Of a stretch of 64,000 nt of DNA, positions 21,906 through 32,856 are shown one piece after another. Below the pieces are notes generated by a model, which saw nothing but the letters and a program-made list of their open reading frames with translations, did no database searches and was not told the origin of the DNA. Each line of letters opens with the position of its first letter. The stretch's first letter is position 1. The DNA is from Aspidiotus rigidus (taxonomy: Eukaryota > Arthropoda > Insecta > Hemiptera > Diaspididae). The position numbers and the translations under genes are program-made. The stretch spans positions 2,108,001-2,172,000 of the forward strand of contig JAVHKY010000053.1 of assembly GCA_035079385.1 (NCBI GenBank), given 5' to 3'.

Positions 21906-22490
21906 GTTCTAGATACCTGCAGAACTAATTCCAAAAATATCTATAATACATTTTGTAATTAAAAAACCTTTTATTGAATATAAAAAGAACTTTCAGTTAC
22001 ACTATTGGTGTTCTACCACTTGAATGGTGATGAGTGGTGCGTCTACGACGACAGCTTCGTTCTGTTTGTTATCAGAAGAAATACCTGCCCACAGAAACAA
22101 ATACATGTATGTTAGTGTGTATGAAACAGTAAAATTTGAAATAATTGTGATGTAACAAGGACAAGAGTAAAGAGGAGGGGAGTCCTTGACATCATACAAG
22201 CCAGACAGGAACTTCAGGGTATAGAGCCTATTGACACAGTAACCAAACTAAATGATAGAGCTTACGGCGGAAAAGTTCTCATATAGCCATAAATATAGAG
22301 TAGATCAATACTTCAGGCAGTACTCACGACTATGATCTCGATCCTACCTGCCACAATAGGATCAGAGTAGGTCAGTCAGGAGAACATGGATATCCACGTC
22401 AGGGTTGAAAGGATAGCCCAAGGATATGGTACCAATTCACAAAGATAATTCACTTTTAGAGATCACCTAGACTGTAAGATATGTTAATAC

Positions 22491-22621
22491 TGTTCCGATG
22501 ACGCTAACTCTTACTCTCGCTGTAGTCCGTATGAGGTCATCATAATCACGAAGCATGCTAGTCTCGCGATAAAAGTAACCGTCTTGGCTTCCGGACTATA
22601 GCTCGCAAGATAGTTGGGTAC
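22491..22621. repeat. 131-bp direct repeat, copy 1
   Basis: Starts TGTTCCGATGACGC and ends GATAGTTGGGTAC. It is identical to 23458-23588 except at two positions. The two copies flank a copia-type gag fragment, which makes them candidate LTRs of an internally deleted element (on the minus strand they end in ACA). No target duplication was found, and the outer TG is not present in both copies. Confidence 0.7.
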
Positions 22622-23414
22622 GAATTCATTAACATAGCGCTGCTGATTATATCCGCGACGAAAACGGAGGTTGTAACCTTTCATATAGGTCCATAGTATC
22701 ATACGTCTCATTCTCTCCATATGCAGTACGAATTATTGTTAGTGCCTCATAGGCAGACTTTGCGTTTGATATACTAGTTCGAATATGTTTGGCTACCGAC
22801 GCGTTGAGATACGTTTGTGCCCTCGCATTCATTCTCTTTCTCTTTCTATCATCCCTGGATTTGTCACCTACTTCGGATTCTAAACACTTATAAAGATCAT
22901 CACATTTTAAATTTAGGTCTAATAGCTTTTTCCATGCTTTATAGTTTTGTCTTCCTATGAGACGATCTTTTCCTTCAATTGGTGGTAGCGTATAGAATGA
23001 CGAATCAGTCTGTTGACCTCGATTATTATTTATATTACTTAGTCCTATTGCGCTGATTGCGGCTCGTATTGCTAGATCTACCTGAGTTTGAGTAAATAGG
23101 TTACTAGAATTATCTATTTTATCGGTACCTGACGTTTCTTTTTCCTGTTCTTTTTCTATTTCCGAATCTGTTTCATTCAGGATTTCATCTTCGTTCACTG
23201 TATTTACCTTCTCGGCTTCGTCCGCGTCATACTCCGTTGATGATAAATTCTCCATGTCATTTCTTGCCGCTTTGTTCCCGACTTTTCTACTGCTTCTTTT
23301 TCTTCTCCGCTTTCTCCTCTGTTCATTTACGGTTTCTTTTTCTGACGAGGATGTTGTAGCTTGTTCTTCTTGCAAAAGTTTACTTATTGCGTCAGAAAAA
23401 AAATTTATTGACAC
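22622..23414 (-). pseudogene. Copia-type Gag fragment between the 131-bp repeats
   Basis: The N-terminal 120 residues are acidic, basic-patch and Ser-rich (KRRRKRSSRKV). They are followed by a typical copia gag opening: RQNYKAWKKLLDLNLKCDDL, then a helix with NASVAKHIRTSISN and AYEALTIIRTAYGENETYDT. A frameshift near 22690 moves the continuation (LRFRRGYNQQRYVNEF) to another frame, and it then runs directly into the left 131-bp repeat. No knuckle or pol follows. Probably a deleted, non-autonomous derivative. Confidence 0.55.
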
Positions 23415-23457
23415 TCTAATCTTTAGAACGCCTTAACTTTCCATTAATTATAATTAA

Positions 23458-23588
23458 TGTTCCGATGACGCTAACTCTTACTCTCGCTGTAGTCTGTATG
23501 AGGTCATCATAATCACGAAGCATGCTAGTCTCTCGATAAAAGTAACCGTCTTGGCTTCCGGACTATAGCTCGCAAGATAGTTGGGTAC
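23458..23588. repeat. 131-bp direct repeat, copy 2
   Basis: Partner of 22491-22621 with two base differences (about 1.5%). If these are LTRs, this is the 5' LTR for the minus-strand gag. The bases after its ACA end do not begin with TGG, so a normal PBS is not evident. Confidence 0.7.
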
Positions 23589-23599
23589 AGAGTGAGTGT

Positions 23600-25480
23600 G
23601 TGATCAGTCCGAAGGGGGCGGTATAGTCGCACCCGATAACAAATACAAGAGGAGGGTAAGGTTGTCAATGGTTGTATGCTCTACAATCTTACCAGACTCA
23701 AGAAAAAGGAGTCTGTCATATCGCTACTCATCTGGAGCTGAAAACCTACATAAGCTGGTAGATAGAAAGAATATTTTAGGTACTGATAAATAAGACTCCG
23801 TTTATGTAAGAGGCAAATTCAAAATAAAAACGACGTACATAAAATTATTTTTAAGGGTCTATTTCGATCAGAAACATTGGTCGGTATCTACATCTAACTG
23901 CAGAACGTAAGCTAAAAAGAGCAAACCCGACAAAAATCCGTATGAAACACACACTTTGATATCGAAACTGAAATCTAATATCAGAGTAGTGAGGAAAAAT
24001 ATGAGTCCAGCTAGGAGAGTGGAGTTTAATTAGTCTGCATCAATTAAAACAGTATGAGAGAGCAAACTTGATTAGTGGTGGTACAGCTATTGTCGAAATC
24101 AAACATCTTCATATGGTCCTTTTTGTCGAAATGTTGTAAAAGCTTAAAATGACTGGTACTCAAAATGTTAACGTCCATTATTGAATACTCAAATCCTGTC
24201 TCAGGTAGAAACGCCCTCGAAAAAACTGAGGAGGGAACTTGTGAGGCGGGACTCACGAAGTTCAAGGTCTTGACTCGTGTCACTCGAATCGGTTTATCTT
24301 GCATGACGATCGACGCACAGCTTTTGACGAAATTTTTCAAGAGGGCTTGATCGGAAGCAATTCATAAAAATTTCCCACCGTCGAAACTTTAGAAAAATCA
24401 CAAATTTTACTCTCGAAACTTTGTCTCACCGATATAGCTAATAAAAAGGTTGGGAACAATTTTATTAGGAGACTTTCGAAGCAAAATGATAAAATTTCAA
24501 AGAACGAGCACATTGAATTCTTACAAGTAAAAAAGCCCATATTCATAGCAATCATTTTGTACGTGACCACTCGCAAAACTTCCAGAAACGTACTCTTGAA
24601 TCATCGCTGTACAAATCCTGCGATAAATCGAGAAGTTCCCTTCTTTTCCCCGCACCGTGTCGTATTCATCACATAATCAACGAGATTGAGAAAAGGTGTA
24701 ATGCATTTTTCCGGCAGATTTCCTTTCTTTACAGTACGGAATAATAATTTTAAAAAAAATTCATCGACAGACATGCAGTAGAGCTGCAGAAAAGTATGTC
24801 AAATTTTGGAAGGGTTACCTGATAAATTATGAAAATGGATTTGTCGACTTCTTCTACTAGGCCCTTCAATTTCTATTTATTGTTAGTATTTTATAAAACT
24901 GGGTATCTAACTGCACCTCGTTTTCCCGCAGGGTACAACTATCCGTACTTCTAAATTAATGAGAATACCTATAGATCGCGAGTAACGAATGTGGAGCGTT
25001 GCGAACCGAAATGTGTGCGTAATTCAGATCGTTTAACTCACTCAAGAGTATATCCTTCGATCGTAAACTCCTTTTGGACAAACACAAGTCAACTCCTTTC
25101 GAGCAAGCACAACTCAATTCTCGTTTCGGGCAAACACGTACAAACTGCGATCGTGTATGTTGATCCTGCTTTACCGATGTAATCATGCAACAGAGATATG
25201 AATCGCAATTAATTATAATCACACTGATGGAAAAACATAACTAAAATTATTACTACATCGATAAATCTCGAATATTTTCATTTCAAAGAAAAAAAAAAAC
25301 GAAAATGAAAAATGACGGATATTGATAATTCAGGGAATCGCTTATGGATAAGGATATCACAGGAAATGACGAAAAAATTTTGGGTGGATTCCCACGAGAT
25401 TTTTTCGTCGTATTTCCTCTTGTACCTTTATTGAAAAAAATGAGGTTCTTCAATTTTTTGTAAGTCTGATACTGGTACAG
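23600..25480. other. Unassigned 1.9-kb stretch
   Basis: The longest frame (24340-24044, minus, 98 codons) shows no motif I recognise and has an open counterpart on the other strand. Nothing else can be supported. Confidence 0.3.
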
Positions 25481-25482
25481 CA

Positions 25483-26473
25483 TTGGAAGGACTTGCTGTA
25501 TATTCAGCAATTAATTCTTCCACATCAACTTGTTGTTCTTCAGATCGGGGTACTTGTAGAGCTGTACTGGTTGCAGCGCGACCTCCTCGTTTCCTTCCAC
25601 CTCGCCCACATCTACTTGTACCACGCGTTGGAGTAGATTCTGAATGTACACCTGCAGGTGGTGTAAAAGCATCGTTATCTTCACCTTGTAATCCTTGGAA
25701 ATCAATTGCTGATACGCTTTGACCAGCTGGAACCCTAACTCTCTTGTTCCCACCTCATCCACACGTGCTTGACCCTCGAGTTGTGGATGGGAATCGACAC
25801 TGGCACTGTTTGAGAAACTTCTCAAAATTACTTTCGACTATATCATTGATTTCCTCAGGGTTTGCTAATTTATAACCAGGGAGACGTTTCAAGACCTGAG
25901 CTTGGTCGATAGGAAAAATACCTGTGGCACGAAAACCACTACAGATATTTTTCGCACTATTTAAATCAATAGCCGCATTGAGTAATTTGAGTAGCCGCGG
26001 AAAAGAGCTTTTTGGAAGCACGGCGTGCTTTTGTCCTTTGTTGGAGAGACGCCATTCAGTAGGTACCCTATCAATCCTGCATTTTGAATAATCTGGAGCA
26101 TCAGGGTTCCATGGGTACAATCCACTTTTCCGGAAGCCATTTATGATTGATTCCCTTATCTTGTCAACGTTTCTGACATCGTTCAAAACCTCCTCCATCA
26201 GCTCTGGGACTTCAACTTTTGTTATGTCGCGTTTTTTTTGGATCTTGAATTCGTATAGGGCACAATCCCAATGATCTTCCTTTAGAGGTTTGTTGACTGA
26301 AACGTCAAGAGGATTAATCTTGGTTGAACATGAGTGTTACAAGACAAACGAAGCATTTGAGATGTCTGGGCATCTCTTCTCTTTCTAATCCTCTCTTCCA
26401 TTTGAACATTTTCAGCATTCTTAGTTTCTACAAATGGTGTTAGGCCCGCAACTTGGAGATCCTCCTCTATCAT
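25483..26473 (-). pseudogene. Pogo-type (DDE_1) transposase relic with two fused C-terminal tails
   Basis: In minus order: an N-terminal scrap (26473-26330), a DDE_1 segment PLDVSVNKPLKEDHWDCALY (around 26320-26260), a first tail with INGFRKSGLYPWNPDAPDYS (about 26160), then directly a second tail typical of the P2 family (WRLSNKGQKHAV, LPKSSFPRLLKLL, ICSGFRATGIFPIDQAQVL, about 26060-25870). A proline/arginine-rich end runs to 25483 after an in-frame stop near 25756. One transposase has a single such tail, so deletions or recombination joined two families. No TIRs were found. Confidence 0.6.
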
Positions 26474-26686
26474 GGTTTGCCATGCCTTGTAATTTCATGA
26501 TCCAGTTAGTTTTTCGTGCTCTTGATAGTTTTGGACGTTAAATGTGTTTGAATCTTTCGTGTCACTGACTGTTTCCCTGCATAGTAAGGGCAAACAATTT
26601 TTGCCATTTATCGAATTCACTTGCGAATTTAGCAGCTACAGCGTCATCAAGCTTCAATTGCTGGTTGGAAGATTTTTTTTTTTTAA

Positions 26687-26845
26687 CCTGTTTGCGGCGG
26701 CAACGTTTTATTAGAAATGGACCAAGAAGCCGAACGTAAATATACGCTGTGTTGCGTTAACGGGAGTGGCTTATATTTATGTCAAAACAGCGCTGATGGT
26801 CTTGTAACATTTTGACGTAAATATATGTCAGGCGCCGCGAACAGG
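26687..26845. mobile_element. piggyBac-type MITE (159 bp)
   Basis: Flanked on both sides by TTAA (26683-26686 and 26846-26849). The ends are inverted: CCTGTTTGCGGCG at the left and CGCCGCGAACAGG at the right. TTAA duplication with ends starting CC is the hallmark of piggyBac transposition. There is no coding sequence. Confidence 0.7.
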
Positions 26846-26849
26846 TTAA

Positions 26850-27400
26850 CAATCAAAATGGTTGAAGTTGGATAAAACCAAGTCGAATCCACCACGTTGT
26901 ACAACCGACATCGGCAAGTCAACCATTTGGAATGTCTGGTCGAGATTCCAACTCGGTCGTTCCAGGCAGTCTAGGAGGAGTTGGTATGTAAGTAGTATTG
27001 AGAAGTGCCGCTACAAGCGCTACTTCCAACATTGTCGTTTAGGGATTCATCACTAGAGAAATTCGAGAATGAGAATAATTCGAACATCTCCATTTACTTC
27101 GCAATTAAACATAGGTATAAAGAATAATCAAGTAGAAAAGTGTAAAAGTTATTAAGTTCTAAAAATCTTAGCCTAGAACTAGCTGTATTACTGAAAATAG
27201 AAATTCTTCTTAAAAATAATGAAATCAAAAGAACAGTAACATTGGCAATCACAAAAGTAGTTTCTTAAAATAATACACCATCACAGGAGATCATATTATA
27301 AGTCTTACTTTCAAAAGAAAATAAATTAGAACATATGAACTAGAGTCGAGGGTAATATAGGTGAATGATATTTGTAATTCCATCGCAGTCTTTCGTTGTA
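26850..27400. other. Unassigned spacer
   Basis: AT-rich, no supportable feature. Confidence 0.4.
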
Positions 27401-27439
27401 AGGTAAATGCATCGCAGTTCAATTTGCATAATACATCGC

Positions 27440-28205
27440 GCAGTTTACATCGCGTCGTTCAGGACCATTGACCTGAAATCACACGTACCCATTAATTTAT
27501 CTCGAAAGTATGAGAACTTTGAGTGCGCTAGGGCTTTAGTGAAAAAGTCGCCAATCTGTTCAGCAGATTCTATCCATTCAATCTTAATGTTATTACACCT
27601 TGTTTCAAACTGTACGTAATGATAGCAAAGATTAACCAAGTGTTTCAACGTTCTCGATTCCTCAGTCAGAGCCAGTTCAATCGCAGCTTTGTTATCCTTG
27701 TATACTGTTGGGATAAGTTTGGTCTTTATCAATCTTCTACACATCTCACTTACATTCGCTAATTCTCTACCCGCTAAACTCATCGCTACAAACTCGGATT
27801 CAGCTGATGATAGAGAAACATGTGTTTGTTTCTTAGTTTGCCAACTGACTAAATCACCAAACAAGTAAATCGCGTAACCACTTGTAGATTCGCCTTTTAC
27901 ATCGTTTATTCCTAAAGAAGCATCAGGATAACACTTACTTCCATCACCTAAGCCTCGGAATACTAAACCAAGATTCATCATGGACTTCAAATATCTAAAG
28001 ACTCATTTAACCCTTGCCCAGTCTTCTTCATTGTAATTACTTTGTTTTCTACTAAGTACATTTACAGCGTAAGTGATATCTGGTCTTGTTCCGTTACTCA
28101 GATAAAGCAAACTTCCTATCGCTTGTCTATAAGGAATTTCACTTAGTTCGACATTCTTCGCCTTAGTTCTAGAGATTGTTTTCTTTCATTGCATTAATTT
28201 ACAAT
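27440..28205 (-). pseudogene. Copia RT C-terminus and RNase H relic
   Basis: The minus strand encodes the end of a copia reverse transcriptase (IPYRQAIGSLLYLSNGTRPD, YAVNVLSRKQ), an in-frame TGA at about 28007, then the RNase H domain (CYPDASLGIND, SGYAIYLFGDLVSWQTKKQ, LSSAESEFVAMS, YKDNKAAIELAL, IGDFFTKALAHSKF). It matches the C-terminal third of copia polyproteins. Its right edge abuts the start of the coiled-coil ORF near 28212, a breakpoint between two unrelated sequences. No LTR is attached. Confidence 0.7.
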
Positions 28206-28220
28206 CTCATTTCATCAATT

Positions 28221-28556
28221 ATGTCGTGGTTGGAGGTTTCGTACGAAGCAATGTTTTTCAAACAAAAAGTAAAATATGAAGAGTTGTTGGCAAAAATGGC
28301 TTCGAAGGAGAAAGAGCTGCTCCAAGCGGAGGTTGAAAAAATCCATATTCGTAACGAGCTGGAAGGTCTAAAAAGGGTTGTGAAATGGAAACGTCAAGAA
28401 GTTCAGGAGCTGCGAGAAAAGTTAGAAAGAAAATCCAGAAGAAAAAGGAAACCAGTGTCCCCACCAACTGATGATGTTCCAGACCATACAAATAATGAAA
28501 AAAAAATACGGATTATTCCAGGGAATAATATTCCGTACGTAGATGACGTCGAATGA
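28221..28556 (+). CDS. Small basic coiled-coil protein, unknown
   Basis: The frame from ATG 28221 (MSWLEVSYEAMFF) to TGA 28554 encodes about 111 residues. Residues 15-75 are strongly heptad-like and charged (KASKEKELLQAEVEK, ELEGLKRVVKWKRQEVQE), then a basic patch KSRRKRK and an acidic Pro-rich end. A second frame starts at ATG 28543, overlaps the stop, and runs 52 codons if the copia insertion at 28583-32989 is ignored (28543-28582 plus 32995-33113). So this is either a two-ORF unit or one gene with a single-base shift. It converges on the DUF7869-like gene. Family unknown. Confidence 0.45.
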   Translation: MSWLEVSYEAMFFKQKVKYEELLAKMASKEKELLQAEVEKIHIRNELEGLKRVVKWKRQEVQELREKLERKSRRKRKPVSPPTDDVPDHTNNEKKIRIIPGNNIPYVDDVE

Positions 28557-28582
28557 AGAGGAAGTTTGGTATGTAGACGTTC

Positions 28583-28715
28583 TGTTGAAACCTTTTATTG
28601 AAACAGTATAAAACAGTACTGATAAGCGATAAGGCACGTAAAAAAGGTAAACGTAGAAAGAGAAGAAGGCTCGGTGTGTACAAATAGGAGAAGGGGTAAC
28701 ACAGAAAATCTAACA
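28583..28715 (-). repeat. 3' LTR of the young copia
   Basis: 133 bp, identical to the 5' LTR. Short for copia LTRs. A purine run GAGGAGGAG (minus strand, 28716-28724) lies directly upstream as polypurine tract. Confidence 0.95.
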
Positions 28716-28724
28716 CTCCTCCTC
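28716..28724 (-). promoter_or_regulatory. Polypurine tract
   Basis: GAGGAGGAG on the minus strand, ending next to the 3' LTR; expected primer for plus-strand DNA synthesis. Confidence 0.7.
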
Positions 28725-28814
28725 ACCGAGCACTACGTATAAAGTAAAAAAGTACATGCAAAAAAAACATACGAAAAAAACATGCAAAAAAAAAAATACA
28801 AATAGAACAAAAAA

Positions 28815-31800
28815 TCAAGACATACGTAAAATATCACGAAAATAGAGAAATTTATTCTGACTCAAGCTTTTTGTAAAAACGTCTCCTAATTGTTTTTCGG
28901 TAGGAACATATAAAAGTTTAATAAATCCGTTAAGAACCAACTCTTTAATATATCTAAAACGAATGTCTATGTGTTTCGAACGTTTAGAATTTATTGGGTT
29001 ACTCATCAGACTAATAACCGACTGATTGTCTTCTAGAATAGTAATAGGTGTTTCAATTTTAACGCCGAAGTCACTGAGAAGATTGAGAAGCCAAAATAGT
29101 GTGTCGTGCACAAAGGTAGAAAGCGAAACAAATTTGGACTCGGTAGAGCTAAGCGTTATGCAGGACTGTTTTTTTGAACTCCAACAAACAACGTTCCCAT
29201 ACAGCCTCACAACATGTCCTGAAACGGACTTTCGATCATTCGCATCTGACGCCCAATCCGCGTCCACATTGCACACCAAGGCCGGACACTGCTCTCGTTG
29301 AAAAACCAAACCCAGATCAATTGTTGTCTTCAAATATTTAAGGATTCGCTTGAGGTGTTCGAAGTGTGTGTGCGAGTATCCATTCATGAAACGTGACAAG
29401 TAGTTGACCGCGAATGAAATGTCTGGTCTGCTACTGATGGCGATGTAAAGCAAACAACCAATGAGTTCTCTGTACGGTAGCTGTGGATCAGGTTCTTTAG
29501 TGAGTGTGAGGTGAAGGTCCTTCTCCATAGGCGAATAGATTGGCTTTGAATTCTTCATACCAAAACGTTCAATGACCTTCAGAATCAGGTCTTTCTGTTT
29601 TAGAATCATGACATTTTTTTCTTTGACGTACTCTATATCCAGGCTTAAAAAACGACGAGCCTGGCCCAAATCTTTTACTTTAAAGCGCTTAGTAATTCTG
29701 GATTTAAAATCACAAACTAAAGATTCAGAATTTGATGTTATAAGCAGGTCATCTACATAAATTAAGACAAAGATAACCTTTGAATTTTCAGTTTTGAAAA
29801 ACATACAAAAATCAAAATCTGATCGTGTGAATTTAAGATCATTCACTAAAAAATCGTTAACGCATTTATTCCAGAGCTTGGGCGAAATCTTCAGGCCATA
29901 TATAGCCTTTTTTAATCGGCAAACATAATCCTTTCCCTCACTGAAACCGGGAGGTTGTTCCATAAACACCTCAGTTTCAAGATTACCGTGCAGGAAGGCG
30001 TTAGAGACGTCAATATGTTGAAGAGCCAATCCTTGCTCCACCACTATCGATAATAGACATTTCACAGTCGTCATATTGACCACTGGAGAGTAATAACTTT
30101 CATCATTAATCGACTGATCACACCCGACTGCGACTAACCTGGCTTTCAATTTGTCTGGTTTCTCCTTGAGGACCCATTTGGAGCGCAAAACCTCCATTTC
30201 TAGTGTTCTTTTAACGAGAGACCATACCTTGTGCTCTTTCATTGAAACCATTTCTTCTTTCATGGCTCCTTTCCACCTATCACTTTCTTCACCTGTCAAC
30301 AAATTTTCAGTTAACAGAGCTTCACAATATTCGAGTGATACCTCAAAATCCCTAAGATACTCAGGAAGTTTGGTCATTCGTTTAGGTCGTCCAGTATGCT
30401 GTTGAGATTTCTCCTCAATTGTTCCTCCAATTCCTTGAACGACTTCCTTCTCCTGTTTGTTGTTGTCGTCAGGTCTTTGTGGACGTATGGTTTGCTGTTC
30501 TCCCGCGCGCGATAAAGAAATATTTAAATCGTAAAAAACATCTTTAAACAATCGTTTCTCATAAAACACAACATTTCGCGCTAAGAAGATCTCATTGGTC
30601 TCTGGATCAAGTAGGCGATAACCATTTGGCGAATAACCAACATGAATACCAAATCTAGACCGTTCATCCAGCTTCCCATCACGTTTTTCCTCTGGGATGT
30701 GAGCATACGCCACACAACCAAATGCTTTCAATTTTGTGTAGTCAATCTTCTTACCATACCAAAGATCGGCTGGTATACCGTTGTTGCTCGAACATGGACT
30801 GCGATTTAATGTATAGTTGGCACACAAGACTGCTTCACTCCAGTAAGATTTATCTAAACCTGCATCAATGAGCATAGTTCTAGCGCGATCTAAAAGACTA
30901 CGGTTTAGTCTCTCAGCTTTTCCTCCCATTTGTTTATTATACGCGATAGTATTCAAAAAAGTTATACCTTTACGTTTACAGAAATTTATGGTCTGAGAAT
31001 TCACGTATTCTGTGCCGTTATCGGATAAAAAAGACGCTATCTTCAAATTGAAACGCGACGACGCAAGCGCTTCGTACTCACAAAATTTTTCAAAAACTTC
31101 ACTTTTCTTTTTAAGTGGAAAAACGATCGAAAAATGAGTGAAAACATCTAAGAAGGTTAAAAAATATCTATACCCGACGTAACACCCGTACGATTCTTCA
31201 ATAGAGCACACATCCGACACAATTAACTCCAAAAGACGCGAACATTTATTTTCACTAGGTTTATACGGTAACTGAGTTTGTTTACCACGAATACACGAAT
31301 CGCAAATATCGGGAACGGGACCGCTAAAATTTATTAGACCCTTTGACTTGAGCTGAAGCATGGATGCCTTATTCAAATGTCCAAGTCGACGATGCACAAC
31401 TTCGTAGTCAGCTGCTTCAGTGACCAACGCTTCTGATTTTTGGACACCAAATTTGATGAAAAAAAGATCATCTCTCGTTTCACCCGAAGCAATAGTTTCT
31501 CCTCCTGACGTACGTAAGTCAACTCCACCATATGTGAAACATACCTCGACTTTTTCTCTTGTAATTCGGTAGACGCTCAACAAATTTCGACGTAAATTTG
31601 GCACATAAAGTACATCCTTGAACGTGAATAAAAATCCAAGATTACTGACCAACTTTAAGATACCGCTGTGTGTTGCGTAAACAATTCTATTATCAGCCAA
31701 AATAACTGGGTGAGGTTTTTGAAGCTTTTCGCGCGACCAGAAAACAGAATCGTCGTTGACCATAAAGCGCGTACAACCAGAGTCGGAAACAAACTCTATC

Positions 31801-32729
31801 TCCACTTCAAAGACCGAATCGCATTTATTAAATGCTAACGAAGAATCAGCTGCGAAGGCAAACGAACGAAAAATATTTGATTCGCTGGTCAGCTGATTTT
31901 CTCCACCCCACTGATTAGCCGCAAACGCAAACGAGCTAGCAGTATTTGACGTGTTCGCTACCTGAGCTTCGCCAAACTTTTTATTATCTGAGGTAGAGGT
32001 TTTTTTCTTATCGATTCTTTCTTGTTTCTTCTTGGCGTAACAATGGGATTCAAGGTGGCCGTTTTTAAAACAAAACCCACATTTGAACTTGGCTTTATAC
32101 TTCTCTTTGGAAAAAAACGCAGTTGAATTGACTGTTTCCTTCTTTTTAACTGACGACGGATTATTTTCATCTTTCCTTTTTAGCTGATAGTCGAGTAGAC
32201 AGCCTTTGACCATCTCCAATGAAAGAAGATCGTCCTTCTTTATTTCCCCAAACGTAGAAATTACAGATGCAAAATCGGACGGCATCATAGACAGCAAAAA
32301 AACAACTGCTTCCAAATCTTTAATAACGCCGCCGCTAACTCTTATCTCGGCAATGATGTCGTCGTACTCTTTGAAAAAGATATTCAAATCTTTCTCGCCA
32401 TCATACCTTAAATTCGCTAACTTTCTACGTAGGTAGGCATGTTGTAGATAACTGCAGCGTTGGAAAGTCGTTTGCAGTTTCTTCCAAATCTCGTAAGCCG
32501 TAGCTGTACTTGGGGCGTAATGCAAAAACCCGTCACTCAGATTTTCGACAATAACTTTCTTGGCTTTGGCATTGCCTTGAATCCAAGAATCCTTCTTCTT
32601 ATCGTCGTCGGAACCTTCTTCATCCACGTATCGATGTAGCAGTTCTGCTTGTAGCTCGATATACACTCGCGTCCTCCACGAAAGATAGTTCGACCCGTCG
32701 AATCTTTTAATTCGCGACACGTTGATCAT
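28815..32729 (-). CDS. Copia Gag-Pol polyprotein, intact
   Basis: The single frame of 1,304 residues starts at ATG 32729. Gag: residues 1-200 UBN2-type (FDGSNYLSWRTRVYIELQ, YLRRKLANLRYDGEKDL); zinc knuckle CGFCFKNGHLESHC near 218. Protease DSGCTRF near 318. Integrase: HHCC with CDSCIRGK, catalytic D (VSDVCS), D (SDNGTEY), E (GGKAERLNRSL). Reverse transcriptase: LQHIDVSNAFLHGNL and YVDDLLI near 1000. RNase H: NVDADWASD, LSSTESKFVS, EDNQSVISL. Order PR-IN-RT-RH defines Ty1/copia. There is no stop or shift between Gag and Pol, so Gag dosage must be set some other way (for example splicing, as in Drosophila copia; not testable here). Confidence 0.95.
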   Translation of the reverse strand: MINVSRIKRFDGSNYLSWRTRVYIELQAELLHRYVDEEGSDDDKKKDSWIQGNAKAKKVIVENLSDGFLHYAPSTATAYEIWKKLQTTFQRCSYLQHAYLRRKLANLRYDGEKDLNIFFKEYDDIIAEIRVSGGVIKDLEAVVFLLSMMPSDFASVISTFGEIKKDDLLSLEMVKGCLLDYQLKRKDENNPSSVKKKETVNSTAFFSKEKYKAKFKCGFCFKNGHLESHCYAKKKQERIDKKKTSTSDNKKFGEAQVANTSNTASSFAFAANQWGGENQLTSESNIFRSFAFAADSSLAFNKCDSVFEVEIEFVSDSGCTRFMVNDDSVFWSREKLQKPHPVILADNRIVYATHSGILKLVSNLGFLFTFKDVLYVPNLRRNLLSVYRITREKVEVCFTYGGVDLRTSGGETIASGETRDDLFFIKFGVQKSEALVTEAADYEVVHRRLGHLNKASMLQLKSKGLINFSGPVPDICDSCIRGKQTQLPYKPSENKCSRLLELIVSDVCSIEESYGCYVGYRYFLTFLDVFTHFSIVFPLKKKSEVFEKFCEYEALASSRFNLKIASFLSDNGTEYVNSQTINFCKRKGITFLNTIAYNKQMGGKAERLNRSLLDRARTMLIDAGLDKSYWSEAVLCANYTLNRSPCSSNNGIPADLWYGKKIDYTKLKAFGCVAYAHIPEEKRDGKLDERSRFGIHVGYSPNGYRLLDPETNEIFLARNVVFYEKRLFKDVFYDLNISLSRAGEQQTIRPQRPDDNNKQEKEVVQGIGGTIEEKSQQHTGRPKRMTKLPEYLRDFEVSLEYCEALLTENLLTGEESDRWKGAMKEEMVSMKEHKVWSLVKRTLEMEVLRSKWVLKEKPDKLKARLVAVGCDQSINDESYYSPVVNMTTVKCLLSIVVEQGLALQHIDVSNAFLHGNLETEVFMEQPPGFSEGKDYVCRLKKAIYGLKISPKLWNKCVNDFLVNDLKFTRSDFDFCMFFKTENSKVIFVLIYVDDLLITSNSESLVCDFKSRITKRFKVKDLGQARRFLSLDIEYVKEKNVMILKQKDLILKVIERFGMKNSKPIYSPMEKDLHLTLTKEPDPQLPYRELIGCLLYIAISSRPDISFAVNYLSRFMNGYSHTHFEHLKRILKYLKTTIDLGLVFQREQCPALVCNVDADWASDANDRKSVSGHVVRLYGNVVCWSSKKQSCITLSSTESKFVSLSTFVHDTLFWLLNLLSDFGVKIETPITILEDNQSVISLMSNPINSKRSKHIDIRFRYIKELVLNGFIKLLYVPTEKQLGDVFTKSLSQNKFLYFRDILRMS

Positions 32730-32841
32730 CACTTATAAATCTTATGATTGATCACGTAAAAAAAATCGAAATCATAGGAGAAAAAAAAAAAGACGCACAA
32801 AGAGTAGTGAGAAAAAAAAAGAAGATTACCGAATTTCGTAA

Positions 32842-32856
32842 GCTGAGCCCATAACC
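32842..32856 (-). promoter_or_regulatory. Copia-type internal tRNA-iMet PBS
   Basis: Directly after the 5' LTR the coding strand reads GGTTATGGGCTCAGC. Drosophila copia uses a very similar GGTTATGGGC site complementary to the anticodon-stem region of initiator tRNA-Met, primed by a half-tRNA. The same mechanism is inferred. Confidence 0.7.

Noticed and set aside
21582..21928. Overlapping open frames on both strands
   Set aside because: Produced by the 48-bp tandem repeat, whose period is a multiple of three.
24044..24350. 98-codon minus frame and its plus-strand mirror
   Set aside because: Both strands open, no motif, no splice context; not enough to call a gene.
26862..27056. 64-codon plus frame next to the piggyBac MITE
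   Set aside because: Basic low-information sequence without motif or homologous pattern.
28815..32732. Start at the GTG at 32732
   Set aside because: The ATG at 32729 immediately follows and is the more likely start of the copia polyprotein.
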